A stretch of DNA of 64,000 nucleotides from Marinobacter sediminum (GTDB lineage Bacteria; Pseudomonadota; Gammaproteobacteria; Pseudomonadales; Oleiphilaceae). The stretch is taken from contig NZ_JAEMQH010000004.1 in the NCBI RefSeq assembly GCF_016820575.1, positions 1 through 64,000 of the forward strand, read 5' to 3'. The position numbers and the translations under genes were made by a program. How positions within the stretch are numbered: position 1 is the stretch's first letter; every line of letters begins with the position of its first letter. The notes below the pieces were generated by a model, which saw nothing but the letters and a program-made list of their open reading frames with translations, was not told where the DNA came from and searched no databases. Positions 54,234-63,248 of the stretch are shown piece by piece.

Positions 54234-56420
54234 ATGCATCTGTACATCGCCGAAAAACCAAGCCTCGGTCGTGCCATCGCTGCCGCCCTGCCCGGTCCAC
54301 ACCAGAAAGGCCAGGGCTGGATCCGCTGTGGCAATGGCGAAACCGCCGCCACCGTCAGCTGGTGCATAGGCCACTTGCTGGAGCCCGCGGAACCGGCCCG
54401 CTATAACCCGGCCTGGAAGAAATGGCGCCAGGACGACCTGCCCATGTTTCCGGACAAATGGGAGGTCATGCCCAAGGACAGCGTGCGCCAGCAATTAAAG
54501 GTGCTCGAGTCTCTTATCCGGCAGGCCACAACCATTGTCCACGCGGGCGACCCCGACCGGGAAGGTCAGCTGCTGGTGGACGAGGTAATCCGCTACGTTG
54601 GCACCGAGGCGCCGGTCCAACGGGTACTGATCAACGACCTGACGCCCGCAGCCGTGGCCAGGGCCATACAGGCACCCAGAGACAACCGTGAATTCCGTCG
54701 GCTCTCGCATTCTGCCCTCGCCCGCCAACGCGCGGACTGGCTATACGGCATCAACCTGACCCGTTTTTACACCCTGAGTTACCAGCGGCCTGGCGAGCAA
54801 GGCGTGTATTCCGTCGGACGGGTTCAAACACCGGTCTTGGGGCTGGTGGTTGAGCGTGACAACACGATTGAGAATTTCGAACCAAAACCCTATTTCCGCA
54901 TTGAAGCCCAGTTCGCGGCCCAGGAAGACGAGGCCGACCAGAGCCCTTTCACCGCCCGCTGGCTGCCCGATGAACAATTCCAGGAGCACCTCGACGAAGA
55001 AAACCGGCTGCTGGACCGAGCCACGGCGGATCAGATTGCCGCCGATGTACACGGCCGCCCCGGCACCATAACCGAGTCACGGTTCCGGGATCGCCCCGAA
55101 GCACCACCGCTCCCCCTGTCACTCTCGGCCCTGCAAATCGAGGCCGGCCGTCTGTTTCGTATGGGCGCTAAAGAGGTGCTCGACACCGCGCAGAATCTTT
55201 ACGAACGCCATCAGCTGATCACCTATCCCCGGTCAGACTGTCGCTACCTTCCCGAGGGCCATTTCGGGCAAAGGGAACAGGTTGTTCGCGCCATTTCGAG
55301 AGTAGCTCCAGATTTAGCAGAAGCTTGCCGGCAAGCCGATACTGAGCGCCGCACGGCAGCCTGGAACGACAAGCAGGTTGATGCCCACCACGCCATAATT
55401 CCAACCAGCCGCCCATCGCCGAACGGGACGCTGACCGCTGCCGAGCAAAAACTGTATGGACTGATCAGTCGCTACTACCTGATGCAGTTCTCCGCCGATG
55501 CGGTACATCGGGAAGGTAAACTCACAGTTCGGGTGACCAACCACCAGTTCAGGGCCACCGAAACCGCCATTCTGGTCCCAGGCTGGAAAACTCTCGAACT
55601 GAAGCTGCGCGAAGGCCGCAACGAGCCATCAAAGGCACCTCTGCCACGCCTGGACAAAGGTGAGCCGGTGCTGTGCGGCGATACCACCATCGCAGAGCGT
55701 AAGACCCAGCCGCCACAGCACTTTACCGACGCCACACTGCTGTCGGCGATGACCAACATTGCCCGCTTCGTGACTGACCCAAACCTGCGGAAAACCTTAA
55801 GGGAAACAGACGGCCTTGGCACCGAAGCCACCCGTGCCGCCATCATCGACACCCTGTTCAAGCGGGAGTACCTGTACCGCGACAGCCGCCATATTCGCGC
55901 CACCGAAAAAGCCAAGGCATTGATTACCGCCCTGCCGGAGTCGGTCAGCAAACCCGACCGGACCGCAGTCTGGGAAGCCACCCTGGAGAGCATTCGTCGT
56001 GGCGAAGGTGATCCACGGGAATTCCTCGACACCCTGAAACAGGAAGTTCGGGGCTTCATCAATCTTCCTCAGGGCGCACCTAAAGTTGATCCAGCCTCGG
56101 ATGGCGCCGAGCCGGCGCAGGATGGCCAGGTACACTGCCCAAAATGCCGGGCGCCAATGACCGAAAGGGATGGCAAGTTCGGTCGCTTCTTCGCCTGCAC
56201 ACGCTATCCCCAGTGCCGGGGCACCCGCCCTCTTGAGGATGCGGCGCCGGAAGACGGCACCGGGCAGAAACCCATCCCCTGCCCCCACTGCTTTTCCCCC
56301 CTGGTCCGCAGGAAAGGGAAAAAAGGCTGGTTCTGGGGCTGCAGTAATTTCCCCGCTTGCCGACAAACAATCAATGACGACAACGGAAAGCCAGCACTTC
56401 ATTTACGCAACTCTACATAA
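54234..56420 (+). CDS. topB: DNA topoisomerase III (TopB)
   Basis: A 728-residue type IA topoisomerase. The TOPRIM region starts MHLYIAEKPSLGRAIA and has HAGDPDREGQLLVDEV; the active-site tyrosine is in LITYPRSDCRYL. Two C-terminal zinc fingers follow, with CPKCRAPMTER and CPHCFSPLVRRKG. Length is somewhat longer than E. coli TopB (653). It relaxes supercoils and helps decatenation. ATG overlaps no gene; divergent from bolA with 126 bp between. Confidence 0.96.
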   Translation: MHLYIAEKPSLGRAIAAALPGPHQKGQGWIRCGNGETAATVSWCIGHLLEPAEPARYNPAWKKWRQDDLPMFPDKWEVMPKDSVRQQLKVLESLIRQATTIVHAGDPDREGQLLVDEVIRYVGTEAPVQRVLINDLTPAAVARAIQAPRDNREFRRLSHSALARQRADWLYGINLTRFYTLSYQRPGEQGVYSVGRVQTPVLGLVVERDNTIENFEPKPYFRIEAQFAAQEDEADQSPFTARWLPDEQFQEHLDEENRLLDRATADQIAADVHGRPGTITESRFRDRPEAPPLPLSLSALQIEAGRLFRMGAKEVLDTAQNLYERHQLITYPRSDCRYLPEGHFGQREQVVRAISRVAPDLAEACRQADTERRTAAWNDKQVDAHHAIIPTSRPSPNGTLTAAEQKLYGLISRYYLMQFSADAVHREGKLTVRVTNHQFRATETAILVPGWKTLELKLREGRNEPSKAPLPRLDKGEPVLCGDTTIAERKTQPPQHFTDATLLSAMTNIARFVTDPNLRKTLRETDGLGTEATRAAIIDTLFKREYLYRDSRHIRATEKAKALITALPESVSKPDRTAVWEATLESIRRGEGDPREFLDTLKQEVRGFINLPQGAPKVDPASDGAEPAQDGQVHCPKCRAPMTERDGKFGRFFACTRYPQCRGTRPLEDAAPEDGTGQKPIPCPHCFSPLVRRKGKKGWFWGCSNFPACRQTINDDNGKPALHLRNST

Positions 56421-56533
56421 CGAAACTGAACGAACAGTCAGTTTTTGTGATAATCAATTGATATAAACCGGTAATCTGTTCCATGCCCGGGCACTAGGCA
56501 CGGTCAGAGTCGCAAAACCCATGGAGAGGTCTG

Positions 56534-57274
56534 ATGCGCATTGCTCTGCTTGAAGATGAATACGAACAGGCGCAGCACGTCCAGTCGATGCTGTCAGAGC
56601 GTGCTCACCACTGCGACACTTTTCCAACGGGTCAGGCGTTTCTCAGCGCCGTTCTTCATCGCAGCTATGATTTGCTGATCCTCGACTGGCAGATACCGGA
56701 CATGACCGGCATCGACGTACTCGAAAGTGTCAGAGCACAGCTCAACTGGGTGGTTCCGGTGGTATTCCTGACCCAACGTGACAGCGAAGCCGATGTTGTG
56801 CGCGCACTGGATGCCGGCGCCGACGACTACCTGGCCAAGCCTGCCCGGGCTGCGGAACTGGTGGCTCGCATCAATGCCCTCGCTCGCCGCAGCAACCCGG
56901 ACAGCGAAAAAGAAGTTCTGAAATACGGTCCTTTCGAAGTGAACACCCAGCGCCGAATCATCACGCTGCACGGGGACGAACTGACCCTAACCGACAAAGA
57001 TTTTGATCTGACCCTGTTCCTGTTCCAGAACCAGGGCCGCCTGCTGACCCGGGAAATGCTTCTGGAACGCGTTTGGGGCCTGGCACGGGAAATCAACACC
57101 CGCACCGTCGACACCCACATGAGTCGGCTGCGGCGTCGCCTTGGGCTGAACCCGGAAAACGGCTTCCGGATCAAAACCATTTATCAGCGCGGCTACCGGC
57201 TTGAATCCATGCAGCCCCCCCAAGTGGACAGCAGCTCCGACATCCGTGAAACCGACCGGGCCGCGAATGAGTAG
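56534..57274 (+). CDS. OmpR-family response regulator
   Basis: A 246-residue two-component regulator. The receiver domain has the phosphoacceptor aspartate in DLLILDWQIPDMTG (about residue 54), acidic pair in LLEDEYEQAQ, and the lysine in ADDYLAKPAR. The C-terminal winged helix is typical (LLTREMLLERVWG, TRTVDTHMSRLRRRLG). It is the first gene of a cluster with a FecR-like protein and a CHASE2 histidine kinase; its stop overlaps the next gene's start. Confidence 0.95.
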   Translation: MRIALLEDEYEQAQHVQSMLSERAHHCDTFPTGQAFLSAVLHRSYDLLILDWQIPDMTGIDVLESVRAQLNWVVPVVFLTQRDSEADVVRALDAGADDYLAKPARAAELVARINALARRSNPDSEKEVLKYGPFEVNTQRRIITLHGDELTLTDKDFDLTLFLFQNQGRLLTREMLLERVWGLAREINTRTVDTHMSRLRRRLGLNPENGFRIKTIYQRGYRLESMQPPQVDSSSDIRETDRAANE

Positions 57275-58904
57275 AGCTGGAACACTAAGAACGCTTCTGG
57301 CACTTGCAACTTCGGCCATTCTCTGGACAGCAACGACTGCCCAGGCCGAGCTGTCCATCACCCAAGGCTCGGGCCTACCGTCTGCTCAGGCGCCTTCAGC
57401 GGCGGCGCAGGAATGGCTCTACACGTTGCGCCCGGGCGAAAATTACCATCAGGTTGCCAAGGAGCTGCTGGCTCGTGGCTACAATGCATCGCGCCTGCTG
57501 CAATTCAACAATATCGAAGAAGATGCTCTTGTGGCCGAGGGCGACAGCATCCGAATTCCCCTGCACTGGCTCAAACGCCAACCCGATGCAGCCCGGGTAA
57601 CCTCGGTCTCCGGCTCGGTGCAGCTGATCTCCGGGGCAAATGGCCGGAAAATTCCGCTTACCCCTAATACCCTTATTCGCGCTGGTGATGAAATTATTTC
57701 CAGCTCGGGCTCGGCGACCGTCAGCCTGGCGGACGGATCGGAAGTCCGGCTGGCGCCCGATTCCCGATTGATATTCAATCGGCTCACCCAATACGGCAAA
57801 TCCGGAATGGTAGACACCCGGCTGCGCCTTAATAAGGGCGAGGTTCACACCCGGGTCAGACCGGTGATTGAGGGCGGTGCCCGATTCGAAATTGAAACGC
57901 CATCTGCCGTTGCCGCCGTTCGAGGCACCGCCTTCGCCCTACAAACATCGGCAACCGGCAGCAGCCTTCAGGTTACCGAAGGTGTGGTTGATTTTGGTGT
58001 GCCCGGGAAAACCCGTCGGATTCCGGCCGGCTACAGCGCCACGGTTTCTACCCAGCCAAGTGGCGGACTCACCATTCGCCGCCTGCCACCGGCACCCGAC
58101 GTCAACCCACTGCCAGCCACACTGACCCAATTACCCGCCACCTTGAAATGGGCACCCAGCCCGGCAACACAGCACCGGCTGGATATTTTTGAATCCGGGA
58201 GCGGACGCTGGGTGGAAAGCCGAGAGCTTGACGGCAGCCAATTCGACATCAGCATGCTGGACAATGGCGCCTACGAGATTCACTTGGCGGCACTGACTAA
58301 CCGTGGCACCACCGGCCTGCCTGCCGTCGTACCGGTAAAAGTGGATCTGCAGGCCAAGGCCGCGAGCCTGATTGCGCCTGACGAGGGCAGCTTGGCAGAC
58401 GACGATATGCCCGAATTCAGCTGGAGCCTGAATGGCCAGAATGAAGTGGCACGGGTGGAAATCGCAGAGGACGACAGCTTCAACGATCTGGTAACTTCAA
58501 GTGAGTGGGCACCTGAAACCTCAGCCCTGCCCCTGCGCCCGCTTAGTCCGGGTCAGTATTACTGGCGCGTTGTGACTGAGGCAGGTGGCACCTCGGTGGC
58601 CACGAGCGAAACCAGGAAAGTGGTAGTGAATGGCAGCCTGCCGCCAGTGCGCATCATCAGCATCAACTACGTTGACAGTCAGGTGCGGGTGTTCTGGGAA
58701 AAAGTCCGGACCGCTCAGGAATATCACCTTCAGCTCTCAGAAGAACCGGAATTCCAGAACATAATCAAGGAGGCAACGCTACCTGAGACGACAGCAGCCT
58801 TGCGTCTGATTCCCGGAAGACGGTATTTTGTGCGGCTGAAAGCTCTTTCAGATGCCCCCCTGACCAGTCGCTGGGGCCCCGGGAGGGAACTCTACCTGGA
58901 ATAA
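57267..58904 (+). CDS. LysM and FecR domain protein
   Basis: A 545-residue exported protein. A signal peptide is present (about 1-27, LALATSAILWTATTAQA). A LysM-like domain follows (YTLRPGENYHQVAKELLARG, SIRIPLHWLK), then a FecR domain (GNIR-like VTSVSGSVQL, LADGSEVRLAPDSRLIFN and AVRGTAFALQTSATG), and a C-terminal region with several Fn3-like repeats ending in WGPGRELYLE. The periplasmic layout suggests a cell-wall-linked sensor or adaptor for the kinase encoded downstream. ATG at 57267 overlaps the regulator stop. Confidence 0.88.
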   Translation: MSRAGTLRTLLALATSAILWTATTAQAELSITQGSGLPSAQAPSAAAQEWLYTLRPGENYHQVAKELLARGYNASRLLQFNNIEEDALVAEGDSIRIPLHWLKRQPDAARVTSVSGSVQLISGANGRKIPLTPNTLIRAGDEIISSSGSATVSLADGSEVRLAPDSRLIFNRLTQYGKSGMVDTRLRLNKGEVHTRVRPVIEGGARFEIETPSAVAAVRGTAFALQTSATGSSLQVTEGVVDFGVPGKTRRIPAGYSATVSTQPSGGLTIRRLPPAPDVNPLPATLTQLPATLKWAPSPATQHRLDIFESGSGRWVESRELDGSQFDISMLDNGAYEIHLAALTNRGTTGLPAVVPVKVDLQAKAASLIAPDEGSLADDDMPEFSWSLNGQNEVARVEIAEDDSFNDLVTSSEWAPETSALPLRPLSPGQYYWRVVTEAGGTSVATSETRKVVVNGSLPPVRIISINYVDSQVRVFWEKVRTAQEYHLQLSEEPEFQNIIKEATLPETTAALRLIPGRRYFVRLKALSDAPLTSRWGPGRELYLE

Positions 58905-58933
58905 TCCATTGACCAACCGATACAGCAGGACGC

Positions 58934-61501
58934 ATGAACCGGGATTGGCTGCCAATAAAAACGACTCCCTGGACCATGGGCCTGCTTCTGACCCTGCTGA
59001 TTCTGCTTATCCAGGCATCGGCGCTGCCTGATCGCCTCAACCTCTGGCTTTACGATATAGCCACCACCTCCCTGCCAGCCAAGCCGTCCGATGATGTTGC
59101 CATCGTCGCCATTGATGAGCTCAGTCTGAACCGCATCGGCCGATGGCCCTGGCAACGCAGTGTCCATGCAGACGTCATCCGAAAACTGCACGCCGCCGGC
59201 GCCGACACCGTTGTCTTCGACATTCTGTTTCCCGAGCCGTCGCCAGACGATGAGGAACTGGCCCGGGCCATGGCTAACCACGGCAACGTCGTGTTGCCGG
59301 TCTACTTATCGCCCCCAGCGTCCAATTACCTGCTGAGCGAACAGTTGCCCACGGCACAATTGGCCTCTGCTGCCGCTGCACTCGGACATGCTCACGTGGA
59401 ACTGGACACAGACGGTGTTGCCCGGGGGCTCTATCTGTTCAACGGCCTGGGGCGCCATTTATGGCCGAGCCTTTCTGCAGCCGCTAACCGATCGGCCAAA
59501 CCGAACACCAGTTCCCACGGGGCACCACCGTTTGTCAATGTCCGAGTCGGTTATCATGCTGTGCCGCTGGCCGGTGGCGCCGGAACCTTGCCCACGCACT
59601 CCTATGTTCGAGTATTGAACGAGCCCGCCAATCCCAGTCTATTCAATGGCAAAACGGTATTTGTAGGCGCAACGGCAGCAGGCTTCGGGGATATCCTGCC
59701 AACGCCATTTTCAGGCCTGAGCCGACCAATGTCCGGTGTGGAATTCCACGCCAATGCGTACTCCGCCCTCAGCCAGGAGCTGATAATAAAGCCCACGCCC
59801 CGCTGGGTTGGTCCGGGCCTTGCGCTGGCGACAATCCTACTGTTGGCAATCACGCTGCCGAGAATGCGACCTACCCGCACACTGTTGGCGTGTCTGTTTA
59901 CCCTGGCTGCCGTGATAGCGGTGTTCCTGCTTGGCCTGTTCACCGCTCGGGTCTGGCTGCCGGTGGCCAATGCGCTGCTGGTCCCCCTGCTGGCGTTTCC
60001 GGTATCAAGTGGTTTCCGCCTGGCCATGACCAACCGGTTCCTCAATCGACAACTGGACGTACTCGCCCGTACACCCCACGTTTCCGTTCCGGACCCGACC
60101 CGCAGGCACCCGGCTCAGCTTCTGGAGCATCTGCAGGCGCTGCTGCAGCCCCGTGGCTGGTTCCTGATCGAAGACCGATTCATTCTCTCCGCCAAGGAGC
60201 TCTCAGCGGCGGATATTCCTCAGCAACTGTGCCCCGGCCAATGGCATCACGACAGCAATCGCAGCTGGGTGCAGCTGATGCGCGGCAAAACCGCCTACAC
60301 TCTTGGCCTGATTCTGCCCAACGACCTAAGTCGCGACGCCATACAGCGCTATCTGCGGCGCCTGCACCTGGAATTCTCCCAGGACGCCAGGAAGACGGAA
60401 CGCCCGCGGGAGAATATTTCCGCGCGAATTCAACGGGTACGCATCGCCACGGAGCGGCTCAATCACATGCAACAGTTTATTCGCCACAGCTTTGAGCGCA
60501 TGCCCGACGGCATCATTGTGACCGATGAACTGGGTGTCATCCGGTTTGCCAACGGTCATATTGAAGAATGGTTCCAGGAACCCATGCCCAGCCTCGGCGG
60601 CTTGCCGCTTCCGCGGCTTCTGGAGGGCCACGACCCCCGGGAAAAACCACCCTGGCATGAGACCGTATCTGAGACTCTGACACTGCAACAGAGCCGGACA
60701 GTGGACCTGCACATCCACAACAAAGACTTTCTCATCCACTTTGCACCGTTTGCTCTGCCAGACAGCGACCAGCACGGCATCATCGCGAACATCTCCGACA
60801 TTTCCGAGCTTCGCGAGCAGCAACGCCAGCACCGCGAAGCCATCGACTTCATTTCCCACGATGTCCGCTCGCCACTGGTGTCCCAACTGGCGCTGATCGA
60901 GCAGCTGAAACGCGACCCCAGCCATATCGACCAGCAACAGCTGGATCAGCTTGGCCGATTAGCCAGGCGCAGCTACCACCTCGCGGAGGAGTTTGTTCAG
61001 CTTGCCCGCGCCGAACAACTGACGGAGACCCGCTTTTACGAGTGCGAAATTCTGGCAATTGTGGAGAATGCCCGCGACAGCGTCAGTGAACAGGCGGCCG
61101 AAAAAGGCATTCACTTCCACCTTCAGGGTACTGAGGATCTTTGGCTAAGAGGCAATGCGGAGTTGCTTGAGAGAGCGGTCATCAACCTGCTGACCAACGC
61201 CGTCCAGTATAGCCCGACAGGATCGGCGATCGACATTCAGGTATTCCGCGCCGGCCACCTGGCCTGTCTGACCATCGGTGATGAAGGCAGCGGTATTGAT
61301 CCCGAAGAGCTCCCCCACCTGTTCGACCGTTATCGCCGTCAGAAGCGCAGTGAACTAGCCGGAGTGCACGGCACCGGGCTCGGGTTGTCATTCGTAAAGA
61401 CAGTGGTTGAAAAGCACAGAGGACAAATTGCAGTAGCCTCAGAACCCGGGGAAGGATCCACTTTCACACTAAGGCTTCCAATAGCCGACCCTCTTGCCTG
61501 A
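58934..61501 (+). CDS. CHASE2 sensor histidine kinase
   Basis: An 855-residue membrane kinase. One N-terminal helix (about 13-30), a periplasmic CHASE2 domain (FDILFPEPSPDDEELARAM), then three transmembrane helices near residues 290-360, a PAS-like domain (IIVTDELGVIRFANG), HisKA with FISHDVRSPLVSQL (phospho-His), and HATPase with NLLTNAVQYSPTGS, GDEGSGIDPEE and GTGLGLSFVKTV. It probably phosphorylates the regulator two genes upstream, with the FecR-LysM protein between as a likely signal partner. Gap to the FecR gene is 29 bp. Confidence 0.94.
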   Translation: MNRDWLPIKTTPWTMGLLLTLLILLIQASALPDRLNLWLYDIATTSLPAKPSDDVAIVAIDELSLNRIGRWPWQRSVHADVIRKLHAAGADTVVFDILFPEPSPDDEELARAMANHGNVVLPVYLSPPASNYLLSEQLPTAQLASAAAALGHAHVELDTDGVARGLYLFNGLGRHLWPSLSAAANRSAKPNTSSHGAPPFVNVRVGYHAVPLAGGAGTLPTHSYVRVLNEPANPSLFNGKTVFVGATAAGFGDILPTPFSGLSRPMSGVEFHANAYSALSQELIIKPTPRWVGPGLALATILLLAITLPRMRPTRTLLACLFTLAAVIAVFLLGLFTARVWLPVANALLVPLLAFPVSSGFRLAMTNRFLNRQLDVLARTPHVSVPDPTRRHPAQLLEHLQALLQPRGWFLIEDRFILSAKELSAADIPQQLCPGQWHHDSNRSWVQLMRGKTAYTLGLILPNDLSRDAIQRYLRRLHLEFSQDARKTERPRENISARIQRVRIATERLNHMQQFIRHSFERMPDGIIVTDELGVIRFANGHIEEWFQEPMPSLGGLPLPRLLEGHDPREKPPWHETVSETLTLQQSRTVDLHIHNKDFLIHFAPFALPDSDQHGIIANISDISELREQQRQHREAIDFISHDVRSPLVSQLALIEQLKRDPSHIDQQQLDQLGRLARRSYHLAEEFVQLARAEQLTETRFYECEILAIVENARDSVSEQAAEKGIHFHLQGTEDLWLRGNAELLERAVINLLTNAVQYSPTGSAIDIQVFRAGHLACLTIGDEGSGIDPEELPHLFDRYRRQKRSELAGVHGTGLGLSFVKTVVEKHRGQIAVASEPGEGSTFTLRLPIADPLA

Positions 61502-61536
61502 GACTGCATTCCTTCAGGCAGACGGGGAAATCACGG

Positions 61537-61968
61537 TTAAGACTGTACAGATTTGCTTACAACGTCTGACGGCTCACTGATGAGACCGCTGGTGTCCTGA
61601 ACCTGAATGGTGAAGTACCAGGTACCGTTATCGAGCCCACTGATTGCGTAAGACATCTCCGCCTGCGCCTGGGCATTGGTTACCACCACTTCTTCGGTCA
61701 GGTTCTCGTCATCCTGACCATAGCGAATCACATACCGGTCCAACTCCCCCATGGGAATGCTCTCACCGTTGACTCGAGTGAGGGGCGCATTCCAGCTCAA
61801 CACCGCCGTACGCGGGCCTGAGACACCCCCACCGACATTGCCAGCTCCCGTGACTGACGAAGAACCTGAGCTGCCAGAGCCGGACGATCCGCCACCACAC
61901 CCCGTTAGAAAAGCTCCCATCACAAACGCGGCGATCCATGCCGTTGACATTTTGCTGACGCGTTTCAT
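61537..61968 (-). CDS. Small lipoprotein with fibronectin type III-like domain
   Basis: A 143-residue probable lipoprotein: signal peptide and lipobox with cysteine in AFLTGCGGGSSGSG, then a Ser/Gly linker and one Fn3-like domain (AVLSWNAPLTRVNG, LDRYVIRYGQ, ISGLDNGTWYFTIQV). I chose ATG at 61968 because GGTGG is spaced eight bases before it; ATGs at 61974 and 61983 are possible. It is convergent with the kinase gene. Function is unknown; it may be surface- or periplasm-exposed. Confidence 0.8.
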   Translation of the reverse strand: MKRVSKMSTAWIAAFVMGAFLTGCGGGSSGSGSSGSSSVTGAGNVGGGVSGPRTAVLSWNAPLTRVNGESIPMGELDRYVIRYGQDDENLTEEVVVTNAQAQAEMSYAISGLDNGTWYFTIQVQDTSGLISEPSDVVSKSVQS

Positions 61969-62363
61969 GTGCATATCCACCATTATTTCGTCGATTTTGT
62001 AAAATTGTATAAAACGAGGTCGATATTAAATGTGACAAACGTCGGTTTCCTAATTACAAATTGGTCAATTTTTCGACAGGAATAGGTAACAAAACGACCC
62101 ATGACACTGTTTCTTGGGCAATTTCTTGCCCAAAATGACACAGGGATACGCAGTAATACTTACAAAAAGGTCAGGAAGCAGGCGTAAAAATGCGTCAGAT
62201 TCAACAAAGCTTCTGGAGGAGACTTGGGCATGACGTCAGAATAGCGCCAACATTACCGCTATTGAATAGGAGTTAATGCGTCAAGGCGTCGGCAACTAGT
62301 GAGCGGATTAGCAGGATGGAACAGACCAGCAAGCCGATCAGGCGGCTCAACTTTTTTAAGCAC
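61969..62363. other. Non-coding region between lipoprotein gene and tRNA-fMet
   Basis: A segment of about 400 bp with no convincing gene. It contains a perfect TTGGGCAA-TTTC-TTGCCCAA hairpin (62114-62133) flanked by ATGACACTG and ATGACACAG copies; otherwise nothing is recognised. Confidence 0.5.
62114..62133. repeat. Perfect inverted repeat, possible small RNA or operator
   Basis: TTGGGCAA and TTGCCCAA with a 4-nt loop, flanked by direct repeats ATGACAC (62101-62107 and 62135-62141). Confidence 0.5.
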
Positions 62364-62397
62364 AAAAAAAGACGGATCAGAAAACTGATCCGTCTTT
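62364..62397 (-). terminator. Terminator of tRNA-fMet
   Basis: A perfect 10-bp stem GACGGATCAG / CTGATCCGTC with loop AAAA, followed on the minus strand by seven T residues. Confidence 0.95.
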
Positions 62398-62403
62398 AAA
62401 AAA

Positions 62404-62480
<77 letters not shown>

Positions 62481-62525
62481 TCAAAACTGGTTGTTTACCG
62501 GGGAACCCCCGATCAACGTGCGCGT

Positions 62526-62554
62526 ATAATAGGGAGCTAACGGCGCCCTGTCAA
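62526..62554 (-). promoter_or_regulatory. Promoter of tRNA-fMet
   Basis: TTGACA (62554-62549) and TATTAT (62531-62526) with a 17-bp spacer. The -35 box overlaps the rnhB stop codon (62551-62553). Confidence 0.85.
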
Positions 62555-63246
62555 TCACTATTTTCAAACAAATCAGTTGGAAAGGACAGGTCTTCGGTAA
62601 CCACGCGCTCAGTGATTGCAGGTGGCTGCCAAAGACCAACAGCATCAATGGCTTCACGAACCGGGCGAAAGGAACGCCGATGTTCAGGTGTCGCACCCAG
62701 GCGATTCAGTGCCTCCAGGTGCACGGGCGTCGGGTATCCCTTGTGCTTGGCCAGTCCATAGCCTGGGTACGTCTGCTCCAACACCTCCATCTCCCGATCC
62801 CGCGCCACCTTGGCCAGGATCGATGCGGCACTGATTGCCTCAACCCGGCTATCGCCCTTCACTACCGGTTCGGAGGGCCAGCGCCAGTTCGGGCACCGGT
62901 TGCCGTCCACCAGCACATACTCCGGCTCAACCCTCAAACCCTCAACGGCACGCGCCATAGCGACCATGGTGGCTTGATAGATATTCAACTGATCAATCTC
63001 ATGGGCCTCACACCGGCCAATGCACCAGGCTTCAGCCTTGGCTATGATCTCGTCGTAAAGGGCGTTGCGCTTTTTTTCCGTCAGCTTCTTGGAATCGGCA
63101 AGCCCGGAAATGGGCCGGTCCGGGTGCAGAATGACCGCCGCGGTAACGACAGCACCGATCAATGGCCCGCGTCCCACTTCATCCACACCCGCCAGCAGTG
63201 AGCCCCGGTAAGAGCACTCGAACGGCGGCAGCTCGACACGCGCCAT
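62551..63246 (-). CDS. rnhB: Ribonuclease HII
   Basis: A 231-residue type 2 RNase H that removes ribonucleotides from DNA. Catalytic residues are in [18 protein letters not shown] (DEVGRGP), then [12 protein letters not shown], and [11 protein letters not shown]. The start ATG at 63246 lies 2 bp after lpxB's stop, so it belongs to the lpx operon, as in many Gammaproteobacteria. A C-terminal tail of about 25 residues is slightly longer than usual. Confidence 0.96.
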   Translation of the reverse strand: MARVELPPFECSYRGSLLAGVDEVGRGPLIGAVVTAAVILHPDRPISGLADSKKLTEKKRNALYDEIIAKAEAWCIGRCEAHEIDQLNIYQATMVAMARAVEGLRVEPEYVLVDGNRCPNWRWPSEPVVKGDSRVEAISAASILAKVARDREMEVLEQTYPGYGLAKHKGYPTPVHLEALNRLGATPEHRRSFRPVREAIDAVGLWQPPAITERVVTEDLSFPTDLFENSD

Positions 63247-63248
63247 GA

